A DNA stretch of 64,000 nt from Couchioplanes caeruleus (GTDB lineage Bacteria; Actinomycetota; Actinomycetes; Mycobacteriales; Micromonosporaceae), in the NCBI RefSeq assembly GCF_023499255.1, contig NZ_CP092183.1, forward strand, positions 5,700,501 through 5,764,500, read 5' to 3'. The position numbers and the translations under genes were made by a program. The notes below the pieces were generated by a model. That model worked only from the letters and a program-made list of their open reading frames with translations, ran no database searches and was not told the DNA's origin. Below, piece by piece: positions 34,897 through 44,093 of the stretch. Each line of letters starts with the position of its first letter. Positions within the stretch are counted from its first letter, which is position 1.

Positions 34897-35967
34897 ATGT
34901 CGGGGTTGTCGCTGCCGCTGCTTCTACTGATCTTCGCGGCGGCCGCCGCCGCGATCTGGGTCGCCGGTATCCAGCTGTCGAACCAGACGGATGTGCTGTC
35001 GGTACGGCTGCATCTCGGTACGGCGCTGGGTGGCCTCGTCATGCTCGCCATCGCCACGAATCTGCCCGAGATCGCCATCGTGTCCAGCGCCGCCCTTTCC
35101 GGCAACGTCGGGGTGGCGGTCGGGAACATCCTGGGCGGTATCGCGATTCAGACCGTCGTGCTGGTAGCCCTCGACGCATTCGGCGTGCGGGGCCGCCATC
35201 CACTGACTTACCAGGCCGCGTCCCTGGTGCTGGTCCTCGAGGCCGCTCTCGTGGTCTCCGTGCTGACCGTCGTGGTCGCCGGCAACCAGCTCCCCAGCAG
35301 CCTGATCGTGCTGCGGCTGACCCCCGGGCCGGTCCTCATCGCCGTCCTGTGGGTCGTCGGATTGCTGCTGTTGCAGCGCGCCGGCAAGTCGCTGCCGTGG
35401 CAGGAGTCCGGCGAAGCACCGGACAATCAGCAACCTCCGCGCGGCCACAGCCGGCACAAGAGCGAACAACAGGCCAGCACCAAGGGAGTCAGCACCGCGA
35501 AGTCGGCGACGATCTTCGCGGCGGCCGCCTTGGTGACGCTTGCCGCCGGCGTGATATTGGAGCGCAGCGGCGACGCCATCGCCGGCCACGTCGGCCTATC
35601 CGGCGTCCTGTTCGGTGCCACCATCCTTGCGGCCGCGACGTCTCTGCCAGAGCTGTCGACGGGCCTGACCTCGGTGCGTAACGGCGACTATCAGCTCGCC
35701 ATGAGCGACATCTTCGGCGGCAACGCGTTCCTTCCCGTGCTGTTTCTCGTGGCCACCCTTCTGTCCGGCAAAGCCGTCCTGCCGCAAGCGCATGCCACCG
35801 ACATCTACCTCACCGCCCTCGGGATGCTGCTCACTCTCGTCTACGCCGCGGGCCTGCTGTTCCGACCGCAACGCCGGGTGGCCCGCATGGGCATCGACTC
35901 CCTCACCGTGCTGATTCTGTACGCCGTGGGCGTAGCAGGACTGTTCGCCGTCGCCAACGCCGGCTGA
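34897..35967 (+). CDS. Sodium/calcium exchanger family membrane protein
   Basis: 356 residues from the ATG at 34897, which follows GGGAGG. About ten or eleven membrane helices carry two copies of the CaCA alpha-repeat: ATNLPEIAIVSSAALSGNVG in the first half and ATSLPELSTGLTSVRNGDYQ with DIFGGNAF in the second. A polar cytoplasmic loop (about 175-215) separates the halves. The acidic residue in both ATxLPE motifs is kept, so ion exchange (Ca2+ or another cation against Na+ or H+) is expected. Monocistronic. Confidence 0.85.
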   Translation: MSGLSLPLLLLIFAAAAAAIWVAGIQLSNQTDVLSVRLHLGTALGGLVMLAIATNLPEIAIVSSAALSGNVGVAVGNILGGIAIQTVVLVALDAFGVRGRHPLTYQAASLVLVLEAALVVSVLTVVVAGNQLPSSLIVLRLTPGPVLIAVLWVVGLLLLQRAGKSLPWQESGEAPDNQQPPRGHSRHKSEQQASTKGVSTAKSATIFAAAALVTLAAGVILERSGDAIAGHVGLSGVLFGATILAAATSLPELSTGLTSVRNGDYQLAMSDIFGGNAFLPVLFLVATLLSGKAVLPQAHATDIYLTALGMLLTLVYAAGLLFRPQRRVARMGIDSLTVLILYAVGVAGLFAVANAG

Positions 35968-36393
35968 CAGGGGGACGAAAGCCGCCGCCGGGCCGCGACG
36001 GGGAAGTCGCGGGCAGCAGGGCATCAGGCGCCGTCGAGGTCGCCTCGCTGATGCCGGAGCAGGAGTCCATCCCACGGCGGGGGAACGAACACGAGGGCCG
36101 TCGCGGCGACGATCGTGAGTTCCCACAACGTCGCACGCAGGGCCGCACGCTCGCGACGGGAGCACGAGCGGCAGGCCGCGTGCGTCGTGTTGGCTGGGTT
36201 GGTCGCTGCGGCTAGCCACATGGGTGCCGGTGGCGGCGGCTACGGCGAGCGCCCACGCATGCCGGCGATCCCTAGGCTCCGGCGCCACCTCTGCCGTAGA
36301 GCTGAGTGCCGCCTAGCGTTGCACGCCCGCCAGTTGGACGGATCGTCCGAACCGCCGAGCCCATGATCCGTCGGCCACCGTTACGGTGCGCCT
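35968..36393. other. Intergenic region with a weak minus-strand frame
   Basis: A minus-strand frame at 36024-36221 ends with ALRATLWELTIVAATALVF and PPPWDGLLLRHQRGD, which could be a small membrane peptide or a remnant, but no good start is seen. Otherwise nothing. Confidence 0.3.
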
Positions 36394-36966
36394 ATGCCGA
36401 AGGTAGCGAGCCCAACGAGCCTGGCAGGCGGCGCGGCGCTGCTTTGCCTGGTGGCGATTGCTGCCGCGGTCACCTTCGTCGCGCGTTCGCACCATCGGGC
36501 ACCCGTCGACCCTGCTGCGACGGCTTATGACGGCTGCCTCAATGAACGTGACCGGCAGCGTGCGCGGACCCTTGCTCATCTGGCCTTCATGACGGCGCAT
36601 CCAACTCCGGGGAAAGTCGTCGAGGAGGGTGCGGGATGCGACCAAGCCAGCGGCGAAGTCTTCGCCAGCCGCGAGTACTACTGGGCGCTGCTGGACACCC
36701 GGCAAGTGATCACCTTCTACCAGGAGCTCGCCGCGGACGATGGTTGGCAACCATGGCCGGTGTCAGGCAGTCCGAACCCGGCCGAGCTCGAGGTGGATTC
36801 GGCTACGCAGGGCTTGAAGACAGGTTTGTGCCTCACCAAGCAGGTTGATGGAAACCGAGCCTTCTTGGAGCTCTACTTCCAGGATTCGTCGGTGCACGGG
36901 CCGGCAGGCGACGTCTATGACGTAATAGCGTGGTGGCCCGGCCCGCGCGAACCGTTAGGCTGCTGA
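36394..36966 (+). CDS. Hypothetical membrane-anchored extracytoplasmic protein (190 aa)
   Basis: An N-terminal hydrophobic segment (residues 9-29, LAGGAALLCLVAIAAAVTFV) acts as an uncleaved signal or anchor. The exterior domain has four cysteines (CLNE, GAGCDQ, GLCLTK and the final C) that could form two disulphides, plus the pattern FYQELAADDGWQPW seen in some actinobacterial lipoprotein-like domains. No lipobox. Standalone gene, function unknown. Confidence 0.6.
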   Translation: MPKVASPTSLAGGAALLCLVAIAAAVTFVARSHHRAPVDPAATAYDGCLNERDRQRARTLAHLAFMTAHPTPGKVVEEGAGCDQASGEVFASREYYWALLDTRQVITFYQELAADDGWQPWPVSGSPNPAELEVDSATQGLKTGLCLTKQVDGNRAFLELYFQDSSVHGPAGDVYDVIAWWPGPREPLGC

Positions 36967-37181
36967 ACCTCCGGTGCCTGTTCGGCCATTCCGATATGTC
37001 GGCGGCCCAATGTAGCGGGTGAACGCACTCGTATCGGCATGGCAGCTCGCGGTCACCAGGACCTGATGGCCTGGTGCAGTCGGCCGCCCGACCACGCCGG
37101 CTGTCAATTCGCATACGGCGCTGTGGGTCACCCGCTATGTTGTGGGGATTCGAACCGCATTCATCTGTTCAAGGGTCGATC

Positions 37182-37550
37182 ATGGCGTTGTCGGCCGCCG
37201 AGCACGTCGACGACGCGGACCTGCAAGGATGCGCCTGCCCCTGCGGTGGAGAGACCTTCACAGCCGGCGTCGCCTACGCCGTGACCCAAGATGACGAGGT
37301 GCGGTGGACCAGTCTCGGACTTCGCTGTCTGAGCGACGGCGCTCTGGGCATCTACACCGACTGGAAGATCGACTACGTCCCCACCGCGCACCTACTCCCG
37401 CCCGATCGATCACTTGCACGAAGGGCGGGGGCTGCGCGCACGGCGGAGACCGTTAGTGGCCGATTCTGGGTACGCCGGTCGGCCGCGCCCTCGACACACC
37501 CGCGGGAGTCGCCGGTTTCGTGGACGGGCCGGGCCTGTATCCCTCGCTGA
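37182..37550 (+). CDS. Small conserved-looking hypothetical protein, probably truncated and read through
   Basis: From ATG 37182 residues 1-75 look like a real small globular protein (CACPCGGETFTAGVAYAV, VRWTSLGLRCLSDGALGIY, then TDWKIDYVPTAHLL). The remaining 45 residues are Arg/Ala-rich and run into the ABC-transporter remnant, so the native C-terminus was probably near 37405 and has been lost at a deletion junction. Cys pairs suggest metal binding. Confidence 0.5.
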   Translation: MALSAAEHVDDADLQGCACPCGGETFTAGVAYAVTQDDEVRWTSLGLRCLSDGALGIYTDWKIDYVPTAHLLPPDRSLARRAGAARTAETVSGRFWVRRSAAPSTHPRESPVSWTGRACIPR

Positions 37551-37915
37551 CCGCCCGGCAGAACCTCGCCGCCCTGGCAGCGCTGCGCGGCCTCGACGCC
37601 GACGCCGCGATCGACGACGTGCTGGGCGAGGTGTCCAGCCACCGCATGGACGACGTCGAACTCGACTACCGGTTGATCACTTCCGATCGCCGGGAGGCCC
37701 GGCGGGTGGCCGCTGAGACGACCGGAGTGGTCCTGGTCGACGGCGCCGGCACCCGGGAGGAGGTGCTCGTCGTCCGGACGGTCGTACCCGTGCTGGATGA
37801 GCTCGTGGCGCGGCTCGTCCGCTCCGGCGTCGCGATCCGCGAGCTGACACCCGTGGTCTCGCCGCTCGAGGCGGCGTTTCTGGCCCTCACCGAGCAGCCG
37901 GCGGCGACGCGATGA
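37455..37915 (+). pseudogene. ABC transporter ATPase remnant with in-frame deletions
   Basis: The frame begins inside the protein (LGTPVGRALD then GLYPSLTARQNLAALAALRG, the Q-loop region of DrrA-like ATPases). The Walker A half is missing. After VLGEV it jumps to SSHRMDDVE (the H-loop) and then to LDYRLITSDRREARRVAAE in the C-terminal domain. The ABC signature and Walker B between these blocks are gone, although the frame stays open. It ends overlapping the permease start by ATGA, as in an intact operon. Confidence 0.75.
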
Positions 37916-38326
37916 CCGCCACCACCGCCGCCCGGGACCACAGTGCCGCGACGCAGCGCGTACCCGTGGTCCGTGCGTTTCGTTTCGAGCTGGTCAAGGT
38001 GTTCTCGCAATGGCGTATCCGGCTGCTGCTGCCCGCCTGCTGGGTGGCCCCGGCGGTGTTCGTCGCCGCGGTCAGCCGGCAGAGCACGCTGCCGGTCGAC
38101 ACGCTCTTCGGCCGGTGGATGCACGCGACTGGATGAGCGGGACCGCTGGTGATGCTCGGTTTCTCGGGCATCTGGGCGCTTCCGCTGCTGACGTCCGTGG
38201 TCGCCGGTGACGCGTTCGCCGCCGAGGACCGCCTCGGCACCTGGCGTCACCTGCTCGTCGCGGTCCGATCGCCTCGGCGGATATTCGCGGCCAAGGCACT
38301 GGCCGGCCTCACCGTGATCCTGTCGT
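37912..38326 (+). pseudogene. ABC-2 type permease remnant with a nonsense codon
   Basis: The N-terminal cytoplasmic part and first membrane helix (FRFELVKVFSQWRIRLLLP) are read to a TGA at 38134-38136. The same frame continues with AGPLVMLGFSGIWALPLLT and AEDRLGTWRHLLVAVRSP, so a Trp codon probably became a stop. After GLTVILS (about 38320) the gene is cut and joined to an unrelated gene tail. Confidence 0.7.
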
Positions 38327-38472
38327 GGACCATCGCTTCTACTCCCAGATCACGATGATCCGGACCATCGAGCAGATCCTCGGCATCCACCCGATGAAAC
38401 CAGAAGGACAGCGCGGCCAGCCCCATGCGCGCCGCGCTCACCCATCACGAGGACCTGACGGTGCAGGACAGC
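38327..38472 (+). pseudogene. C-terminal tail of a phosphoesterase-family protein
   Basis: VDHRFYSQITMIRTIEQILG and IHPM match the end of secreted alkaline-phosphatase-like phosphoesterases. After Met-38394 one base must be dropped to continue NQKDSAASPMRAALTHHEDL. The catalytic domain is absent. The tail is fused directly to the permease remnant, marking a deletion end-point near 38326. Confidence 0.6.
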
Positions 38473-38495
38473 GCCGGGCCGCACCCGGCCCGGCG

Positions 38496-38834
38496 CTACA
38501 CCGCCGCGTCGTGCCGCACGTTGCGGATGCGGTGCCGCGCCACGCCGGCAGCGCTCAACTGCCCGGCGATCTCCATCGTGGAGTTGTCGAGGAACACGGC
38601 GACCTTCTCGTCGTCGCCCAGGTGACAGGCCGCCACGAGAGTGCCGAGGTTGATCGGGTCGATGCCGGACACGTCGCGCAGGTCGAACACCAGCCGCAAC
38701 GGCCGCACACGACGCACGGCATGAACCAGGGTGTAGCGCAGGTCGACCGCATCCTCGGCGCTCAACACGCCATGCGGCTGAATCACGAGACTGCCGTCAG
38801 GACCGGTTTCGACGTCGACCGTGGTGCCGGCCAT
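38496..38834 (-). CDS. STAS-domain protein (anti-sigma-factor-antagonist-like)
   Basis: 112 residues from the ATG at 38834, preceded by GGAAGG. The whole protein is a STAS domain: VIQPHGVLSAEDAVDLRYTL, a VFDLRDVSGIDPINLGTLV core and a C-terminal helix. The phosphorylatable serine of SpoIIAA-type antagonists, normally in the DxSGIDSxG loop, is replaced by Pro-Ile-Asn here (GIDPINLG), so classical kinase control may be lost. No anti-sigma kinase gene is adjacent. Confidence 0.75.
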   Translation of the reverse strand: MAGTTVDVETGPDGSLVIQPHGVLSAEDAVDLRYTLVHAVRRVRPLRLVFDLRDVSGIDPINLGTLVAACHLGDDEKVAVFLDNSTMEIAGQLSAAGVARHRIRNVRHDAAV

Positions 38835-38939
38835 CCGTGTCACCTTCCGCTACGCGATGGTGCTCCGAGCGGTCAAGACTAGGCGGCGATCGAACAGCGG
38901 TCGACCTCCGGGGGAAAAGTTCACCACATCACGGTGACG

Positions 38940-39065
38940 TCACGACGGCTGTCGTGAGACTCCCAGCTCAGCGACGAGTTCGAGCTCCACCAGGAGCGGC
39001 ACCCGGTGGTCGTTGACCCGTAGCGCCGGCGCGGCCGGCGGTTGACCCGGCTGGCTCCGCGGCAT
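38940..39065 (-). CDS. Candidate 41-residue protein
   Basis: ATG at 39065 preceded by GGGGAGG at 8-base spacing, an unusually good ribosome-binding site. The product (MPRSQPGQPPAAPALRVN, then HRVPLLVELELVAELG) has a Pro-rich start and a short hydrophobic-acidic stretch. Too short to judge by composition. Confidence 0.35.
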   Translation of the reverse strand: MPRSQPGQPPAAPALRVNDHRVPLLVELELVAELGVSRQPS

Positions 39066-39268
39066 GGACGACACCTCCCCGTCATGGCTGACGGCGCGTG
39101 GGATTCCGGCGGCTCGCAGTGCTCCCGGCAGTCGCAAGGGTTTTCCCCGATTCGGTGACTTTCATCGATGCCTAGCGTCACTTCACAAGTGTTCCGGGTG
39201 TGACGATGTCGTCACACCGGACGTGGAGCCCGCCCCGCGAAACCCACGGGCGGGAAAGGAGAACCCGC

Positions 39269-41188
39269 GTGAGTTATCGGACCCCTCTCGTCGTCGCCCT
39301 GGCAGCCGGCACCGCGGCCGCCGGCGCCATGGTGGCCGTCGCCGGACCGGCGACCGCACAGCCCAGCGATCCGGCACCCGCCCGGGCCGCCGCCCAGTCG
39401 GCCTCGGCGCTGGTCGCCGGCCGCCCCCAGTACCTGCACGCGAGCGCCGACGACGCGTTCGTGCAGCACCCGGTGATCTCCTCCGGCGGCCTGCAGTTCG
39501 TACCCTACGACCGCACGTACAAGGGCCTGCGGGTGGCCGGCGGCGACTTCGTCGTCGTGACCGACGCTGCCGGCCGCGCCACGTACACCTCCGTGGCACA
39601 GTCCCGTGCCATCGACGGCCTTTCCACCACTCCGAGCCTCAGCCAAGCCGCCGCGCTGGCGGTGGCGAAGCGGCAGCTCTCGACCGTCGACAAAGTGGAA
39701 CGTACCGAGCTGGTGGTGGTCGCCTCCGAGGCCGCTCCGAGATTGGCCTGGGAGTCGACGATCAGGGGTACGGGCGCCGAGGGCGTGAGCCGGCTGACCG
39801 TCGACGTGGACGCCACCACCGGCAAGGTGCTCCGGACCCAGGAGCACGTCATCGACGTCACGGGTACGGGTACCGGCTGGATCAACGGCTCGGTGTCGCT
39901 CAACACGACGCAGTCGGGTAGCACGTACACGATGAAGGACCCGAGCGTCACCAGCCTGAGCTGCCAGGACGCCGCGAACAACACGACGTTCAGCGGCTCG
40001 GACAACGTGTGGGGCAACGGCACCGGCACCAACAAGGAGACCGGCTGCGTCGACGCGCTCTACGTGGCTCAGCGGCAGAACGCCATGCTCTCGAGCTGGC
40101 TGGGCCGCAACGGCCAGAACGGCAGCGGCGGCGCCTGGCCGGTGCGGGTCGGCCTGAACGACCAGAACGCGTACTACGACGGCACCCAGCTGCAGATCGG
40201 CAAGAACACCGCCGGGCAGTGGATCGCCTCCGCGGACGTGGTCGGCCACGAACTCGGCCACGGCATCGACGACACCACCCCGGGTGGCATCTCGGGCAAG
40301 GGCACCCAGGAGTTCGTCGCCGACACCTTCGGCGCGGCGACCGAGTGGTTCGCCAACAACCCGAACGACCCGCCGGACTACCAGGTCGGCGAGGAGGTCA
40401 ACCTGGTCGGCAGCGGCCCGATCCGGTACATGTACAACCCGTCGCTCGCCGGTGACGACAACTGCTACTCGAGCAGCACGCCGAGCCAGGAGGTGCACGC
40501 GGCCGCCGGGCCGGGCAACCACTGGTTCTACCTGATGGCCGAGGGCACCAACCCGACGGACGGCCAGCCCGCCAGCTCGCGGTGCAGCGGCAGCGGGGCC
40601 GTCACCGGTCTCGGCATCCAGAAGGCAATCAAGATCATGTACAACGCCATGCTGATGAAGACGTCCACGTCGTCGTACGTGAAGTACCGCACGTGGACGC
40701 TGACCGCGGCGAAGAACCTCTTCCCGGGCAGCTGCACCGAGTTCAACACGGTCAAGGCGGCATGGGACGCGGTCAGCGTGCCCGCCCAGTCGGCGGACCC
40801 GACCTGCAGCGGCGATCCCACCACCCCGCCGCCGACCACGGGCTGCACCGGCACCAACAGCACGGACGTCACCGTCCCGGACGCCGGCGCGGCGGTCTAC
40901 AGCGACATCGCCATCAGCGGCTGCTCCCGCAGCGCCTCGGCGACCTCCACCGTGGCGGTCAACATCGTCCACACGTACCGCGGTGACCTCAAGGTCGACC
41001 TGGTGGCACCGGACGGGACCACCTACAGCCTGAAGGCGACCTCCAGCTCGGACAGCGCCGACAATGTGAACACGACGTACACCAAGAACCTGTCGAGCGA
41101 GGCTGCCAACGGCACCTGGCGGCTGAAGGTGCAGGACGTGTACTCCCAGGACACGGGCTACATCAACAGTTGGACGCTCACCGTCTGA
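39269..41188 (+). CDS. Secreted M4-family neutral metalloprotease with C-terminal P-domain
   Basis: 639 residues from a GTG at 39269 with AAAGGAG seven bases upstream. Signal peptide 1-34 (ending GPATAQ), a propeptide with FTP/PepSY features ([36 protein letters not shown]), then the thermolysin-like domain: [11 protein letters not shown] (zinc ligands His327 and His331, catalytic Glu328) and [14 protein letters not shown] with the third ligand Glu. The final 100 residues form a proprotein-convertase P-domain ([25 protein letters not shown]). It degrades peptides outside the cell. A strong terminator follows. Confidence 0.92.
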   Translation: MSYRTPLVVALAAGTAAAGAMVAVAGPATAQPSDPAPARAAAQSASALVAGRPQYLHASADDAFVQHPVISSGGLQFVPYDRTYKGLRVAGGDFVVVTDAAGRATYTSVAQSRAIDGLSTTPSLSQAAALAVAKRQLSTVDKVERTELVVVASEAAPRLAWESTIRGTGAEGVSRLTVDVDATTGKVLRTQEHVIDVTGTGTGWINGSVSLNTTQSGSTYTMKDPSVTSLSCQDAANNTTFSGSDNVWGNGTGTNKETGCVDALYVAQRQNAMLSSWLGRNGQNGSGGAWPVRVGLNDQNAYYDGTQLQIGKNTAGQWIASADVVGHELGHGIDDTTPGGISGKGTQEFVADTFGAATEWFANNPNDPPDYQVGEEVNLVGSGPIRYMYNPSLAGDDNCYSSSTPSQEVHAAAGPGNHWFYLMAEGTNPTDGQPASSRCSGSGAVTGLGIQKAIKIMYNAMLMKTSTSSYVKYRTWTLTAAKNLFPGSCTEFNTVKAAWDAVSVPAQSADPTCSGDPTTPPPTTGCTGTNSTDVTVPDAGAAVYSDIAISGCSRSASATSTVAVNIVHTYRGDLKVDLVAPDGTTYSLKATSSSDSADNVNTTYTKNLSSEAANGTWRLKVQDVYSQDTGYINSWTLTV

Positions 41189-41214
41189 GCGGAGCTGACG
41201 ACACCATCCACGGC

Positions 41215-41239
41215 GAGGCCGGCGCGGTGCGCCGGCCTC
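41215..41239 (+). terminator. Intrinsic hairpin after the M4 protease gene
   Basis: GAGGCCGGCGC (41215-41225) pairs with GCGCCGGCCTC (41229-41239) around a 3-base loop, 27 bases after the stop codon. No T-run follows, as is usual in high-GC actinobacteria. Confidence 0.75.
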
Positions 41240-41311
41240 GCCCCTGTCCGGCGCACGACCGATGGCGGCGGCCCGCTGGGAAGGGCACGCTTCGTCACAC
41301 GGGTACGACGC

Positions 41312-41500
41312 ATGACGTCCGTCCTGCGCGAGCGGGGCATCACGCTGTTCGCGACGATCGACCGCGCTCCCGGCGCCCCGCTGCTGCAGCCGAACCCGCG
41401 TCGGGATCGAGCTGCCGGTCCGGGACGACGACGGCACGACCCGTGTCGGCTCCACCGACCCGGTTCGCCTGGCGCAGGAGCACGAGCTGCCCGACGCCGC
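41312..41500 (+). pseudogene. DUF302 remnant
   Basis: TSVLRERGITLFATIDRAPG is the start of a DUF302 domain. In another frame IELPVRDDDGTTRVGSTDPV and RLAQEHELPDA give its second half, and the stretch between them that should carry the FGNP motif is missing. At least one frameshift and one deletion are needed, so the gene is dead. Confidence 0.6.
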
Positions 41501-41507
41501 CCATTCC

Positions 41508-41645
41508 GGCGCTGTTCGTGCTCCACGACACCGACGGCGACGAGAACTCCGCAGCCGCACCAAGAAGCCGGCGCTGGACACCGGCACGCCTTCACCCAGG
41601 CGCTGTCCAACGGTTCCGCCACGTGGCGGAAGTCGGCTTCGAGCG
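41508..41645 (+). pseudogene. Remnant of the 'GNEN/GWAPADG' domain family found at 47-49 kb
   Basis: ALFVLHDTDGDENSA, then one base shifted TKKPALDTGT and finally GSATW align with the C-terminal half of the membrane protein encoded at 47199-47822 (ALFVLYDTYGNENSA, TKKLALDTGTH, DGSATW). It is fused to the DUF302 remnant. So a further copy of this domain once existed 6 kb away. Confidence 0.55.
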
Positions 41646-41962
41646 CCAGCTGTCGACGCATGGCGGACGCTGATGTCACATTGGCGGAAATCAATCTGTA
41701 GGGGTTGTTAACAAGTACCTCGACGGCTACCGTTGACAACGATGTCAGGCAGGACGGGCGACGCGTAGTCCATCCCTCCTGGCGTCCGTTCCGAGCGATC
41801 CCCCATCGCCCGCCCCATACACGGACGGCCTCCGCCGGGAAGCTTCGTGACCCTGTCCTGCGACACCGAAGGACAGGGAGCGGTTCCCGCGAAGCCACTC
41901 CCCGGCGCTCCCCCATCCCCCTCGGCACGCGTGCGTGCGCGTGCCTGGCGAAAGGCAATCGG

Positions 41963-43105
41963 ATGACACGTAGCAAGCGCCTCGGCGCAGCTGTCGGCGT
42001 CGCTGTTCTGACGGCCACCGTATTGGCTGCAGCTCCCGCCACTGCCGCAGCGCCCACCCCGGCATCCCGGGCGGCGACCTTCCAGTTCCCGGAGAACGCC
42101 CGCAGGCAGATCCCCCTGCTCCAAGCCGCCGGCGTGATCCGCAAGGAGATCGAGCGCCGCAGCTATACCGGCTACGCCGGGATCGAACTCGAGGACGCCC
42201 AGGTCGCCTTGTGGTGGAAGGGTGAACTCCCAGCCGGAATTGAGCAGGCGATCGGCACCGCACGCTCGATCGCCCCGGTGCGAGTCGGCGCTGCCAAGCA
42301 TTCGTTGCGCGAGCTGCGCGTTGCGGGCAGCAAGCTCCGGGCTGCGTTCCCGCCCGAACACACACGGATCAAGTACGCGGTGGACGGCAGTGAAGTCGTC
42401 GTCGGCACCCACGGGTCGGCCGGCCTCGCCCTGCGGATTCCGGACGTGGATGTACCGGTTCAGGTCATCGACCAGGGCGCGAAGGTGCTGACCAGCAGAC
42501 GCGACGACTGGGCGCCCTGGAAGAGCGGCGCCGACCAGATCAACGGAAATTCCCGCTGCACGACCGGCTTTCCTGTGCGCAACGGCAACAACGAGCGGTT
42601 CATCCTCACCGCGGGGCACTGCGGCAGCAACGGCAACCAGATCCACGACGGTGCCGGCGAGTTCATCGGCACCTTCACCGCCGACAACGACGGACACGAC
42701 ATCGCGCTGATCAGCACCCCGGGCAACGTGGACAACGTGATGTACGTCGGCGGTCTGGACAGCAACGTCGTGACCACAGTCGTCGGCTGGGACTGGGTGT
42801 ATCCCGGGGAATACCTCTGCCAGTCCGGCGGGTCGTCCGCCCGCGACATCGGCGGCCCGGTCTGCGGGCTGCGGGTCGAGAAGTTCAACACCGACCCCGG
42901 CGACGCGGTCGAGGCACGCCAGGTCGACGGCCAGCCCGCGGTCCGCCCCGGCGACAGCGGCGGACCCGTCTACGGCCCGGCTGCCAACGGCGGAGTGATC
43001 GCCAAGGGCATCAACAACTACACGTACGTCGGCAACAACACCATCCTCGGCTTCCAGGACTTCGGCACCGCGACCCGCGACTACGGGATCTGGATCGTGG
43101 AGTAA
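41963..43105 (+). CDS. Secreted S1-family (chymotrypsin-like) serine protease
   Basis: 380 residues from the ATG at 41963, preceded by GAAAGG. Signal peptide 1-30 (APATAAA), a propeptide of about 150 residues, and a catalytic domain with His219 (LTAGHCG), Asp246 (GHDIALI) and Ser332 (RPGDSGGPVYG). Two cysteine pairs are placed as in streptogrisin-type enzymes (RCTTGF/HCG, CQSGG/VCGL). The propeptide resembles that of alpha-lytic-type proteases and probably aids folding. Monocistronic; second secreted protease in 4 kb. Confidence 0.88.
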   Translation: MTRSKRLGAAVGVAVLTATVLAAAPATAAAPTPASRAATFQFPENARRQIPLLQAAGVIRKEIERRSYTGYAGIELEDAQVALWWKGELPAGIEQAIGTARSIAPVRVGAAKHSLRELRVAGSKLRAAFPPEHTRIKYAVDGSEVVVGTHGSAGLALRIPDVDVPVQVIDQGAKVLTSRRDDWAPWKSGADQINGNSRCTTGFPVRNGNNERFILTAGHCGSNGNQIHDGAGEFIGTFTADNDGHDIALISTPGNVDNVMYVGGLDSNVVTTVVGWDWVYPGEYLCQSGGSSARDIGGPVCGLRVEKFNTDPGDAVEARQVDGQPAVRPGDSGGPVYGPAANGGVIAKGINNYTYVGNNTILGFQDFGTATRDYGIWIVE

Positions 43106-43313
43106 CTGCCGCCACGCGTCAGCCCGCCACCGTGACTGCCAGTCCCGCGCCGGCGGTGGCGGGCGACGCCTTCAAGCAGTGGCTGAGATCGCGGCGCCGC
43201 CGCCGTCAACGTCGAGATACCCCTCGCCGCTCGCGGCCTGCAGGGACCGCCCCTTCGTCCCGCCCTCGGGTGACATCGGAGGAGCCGGCTGTGGCCACCA
43301 GTAAGCTCCGGAC

Positions 43314-43979
43314 ATGTCATACGCAGTCCCGCCGACCCGTACTGCGGCGGTCGTCCACCAGCTCCGCAAGGAGATCCTCAGCGGAGATCTCCTCGCCGGG
43401 ACCGTGATCAAGGACGCCGAGCTGGCCGCCCGCTTGGGGGTCAGCATCACCCCGGTCCGTGAGGCCATCGCGCAGCTGTCCGTCGAGGGACTCATCGACA
43501 TCGCGCCCAATCGCACCCGCCAGGTCACACAGGTCACGCAGAAGAAGGCCCTCGAACTGATCGACGTGATGAGCGTCCTCGCCTGCGCTGGATTCGAGTG
43601 GGGCGTCGACAACCTCACCGCCGCCCACATCGACCTGATGCGGCAACGGCAGACGGAATTCGTCGAGGCGTTGCGAGCCGGCAACGTACTGGCGGCCGGG
43701 GCCGCCGGCGGGGAATTCGGCAGCATAGTCATCATGGCGAGCGGTAACCGGGAGCTGCAGTCGATGGTGGACCTCGTGCGGTCGCGCGCCATGCGCACCG
43801 CGCCCCTGATCGCCGAGAGCCTGTGGAACACCGTGATCGAGGCTCACGACGACATCCTCCGCCAGCTCGAGGCCGGCAACACCCAAGCCGCGTCGGCGCG
43901 CTACAAGCAGATGTACGTCGACTATCGCGCACTGGCCGAGCAGCAACTCTTCGACACTCGGGACTCCGTACGCGCGTGA
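43314..43979 (+). CDS. GntR-family transcriptional regulator (FCD subfamily)
   Basis: 221 residues. Winged helix N-terminus (VVHQLRKEILSGDLLAGTVI, AARLGVSITPVREAIAQL), then an FCD-type helical effector domain with the metal-binding pattern reduced: HIDLMRQRQTEF, and EAHDDILRQLEAGNTQ with a late His. FCD regulators usually bind a small organic acid. No metabolic gene is directly adjacent, so the target is unknown. Confidence 0.88.
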   Translation: MSYAVPPTRTAAVVHQLRKEILSGDLLAGTVIKDAELAARLGVSITPVREAIAQLSVEGLIDIAPNRTRQVTQVTQKKALELIDVMSVLACAGFEWGVDNLTAAHIDLMRQRQTEFVEALRAGNVLAAGAAGGEFGSIVIMASGNRELQSMVDLVRSRAMRTAPLIAESLWNTVIEAHDDILRQLEAGNTQAASARYKQMYVDYRALAEQQLFDTRDSVRA

Positions 43980-44093
43980 GCCGTCGTTGCGGTCGGGGCT
44001 TACACCTGCCGGTAGTGATCTCGGCCCGCCGAACACGGCGTTCGAGCAGGTCCGATGAGCCCACGAGCGCGTTCGCGGGTACCCTCAGCGTCC

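Noticed and set aside
39212..41587. A 791-codon minus-strand frame
   Set aside because: It mirrors the M4 protease, which has a full signal peptide, active site and P-domain on the other strand.
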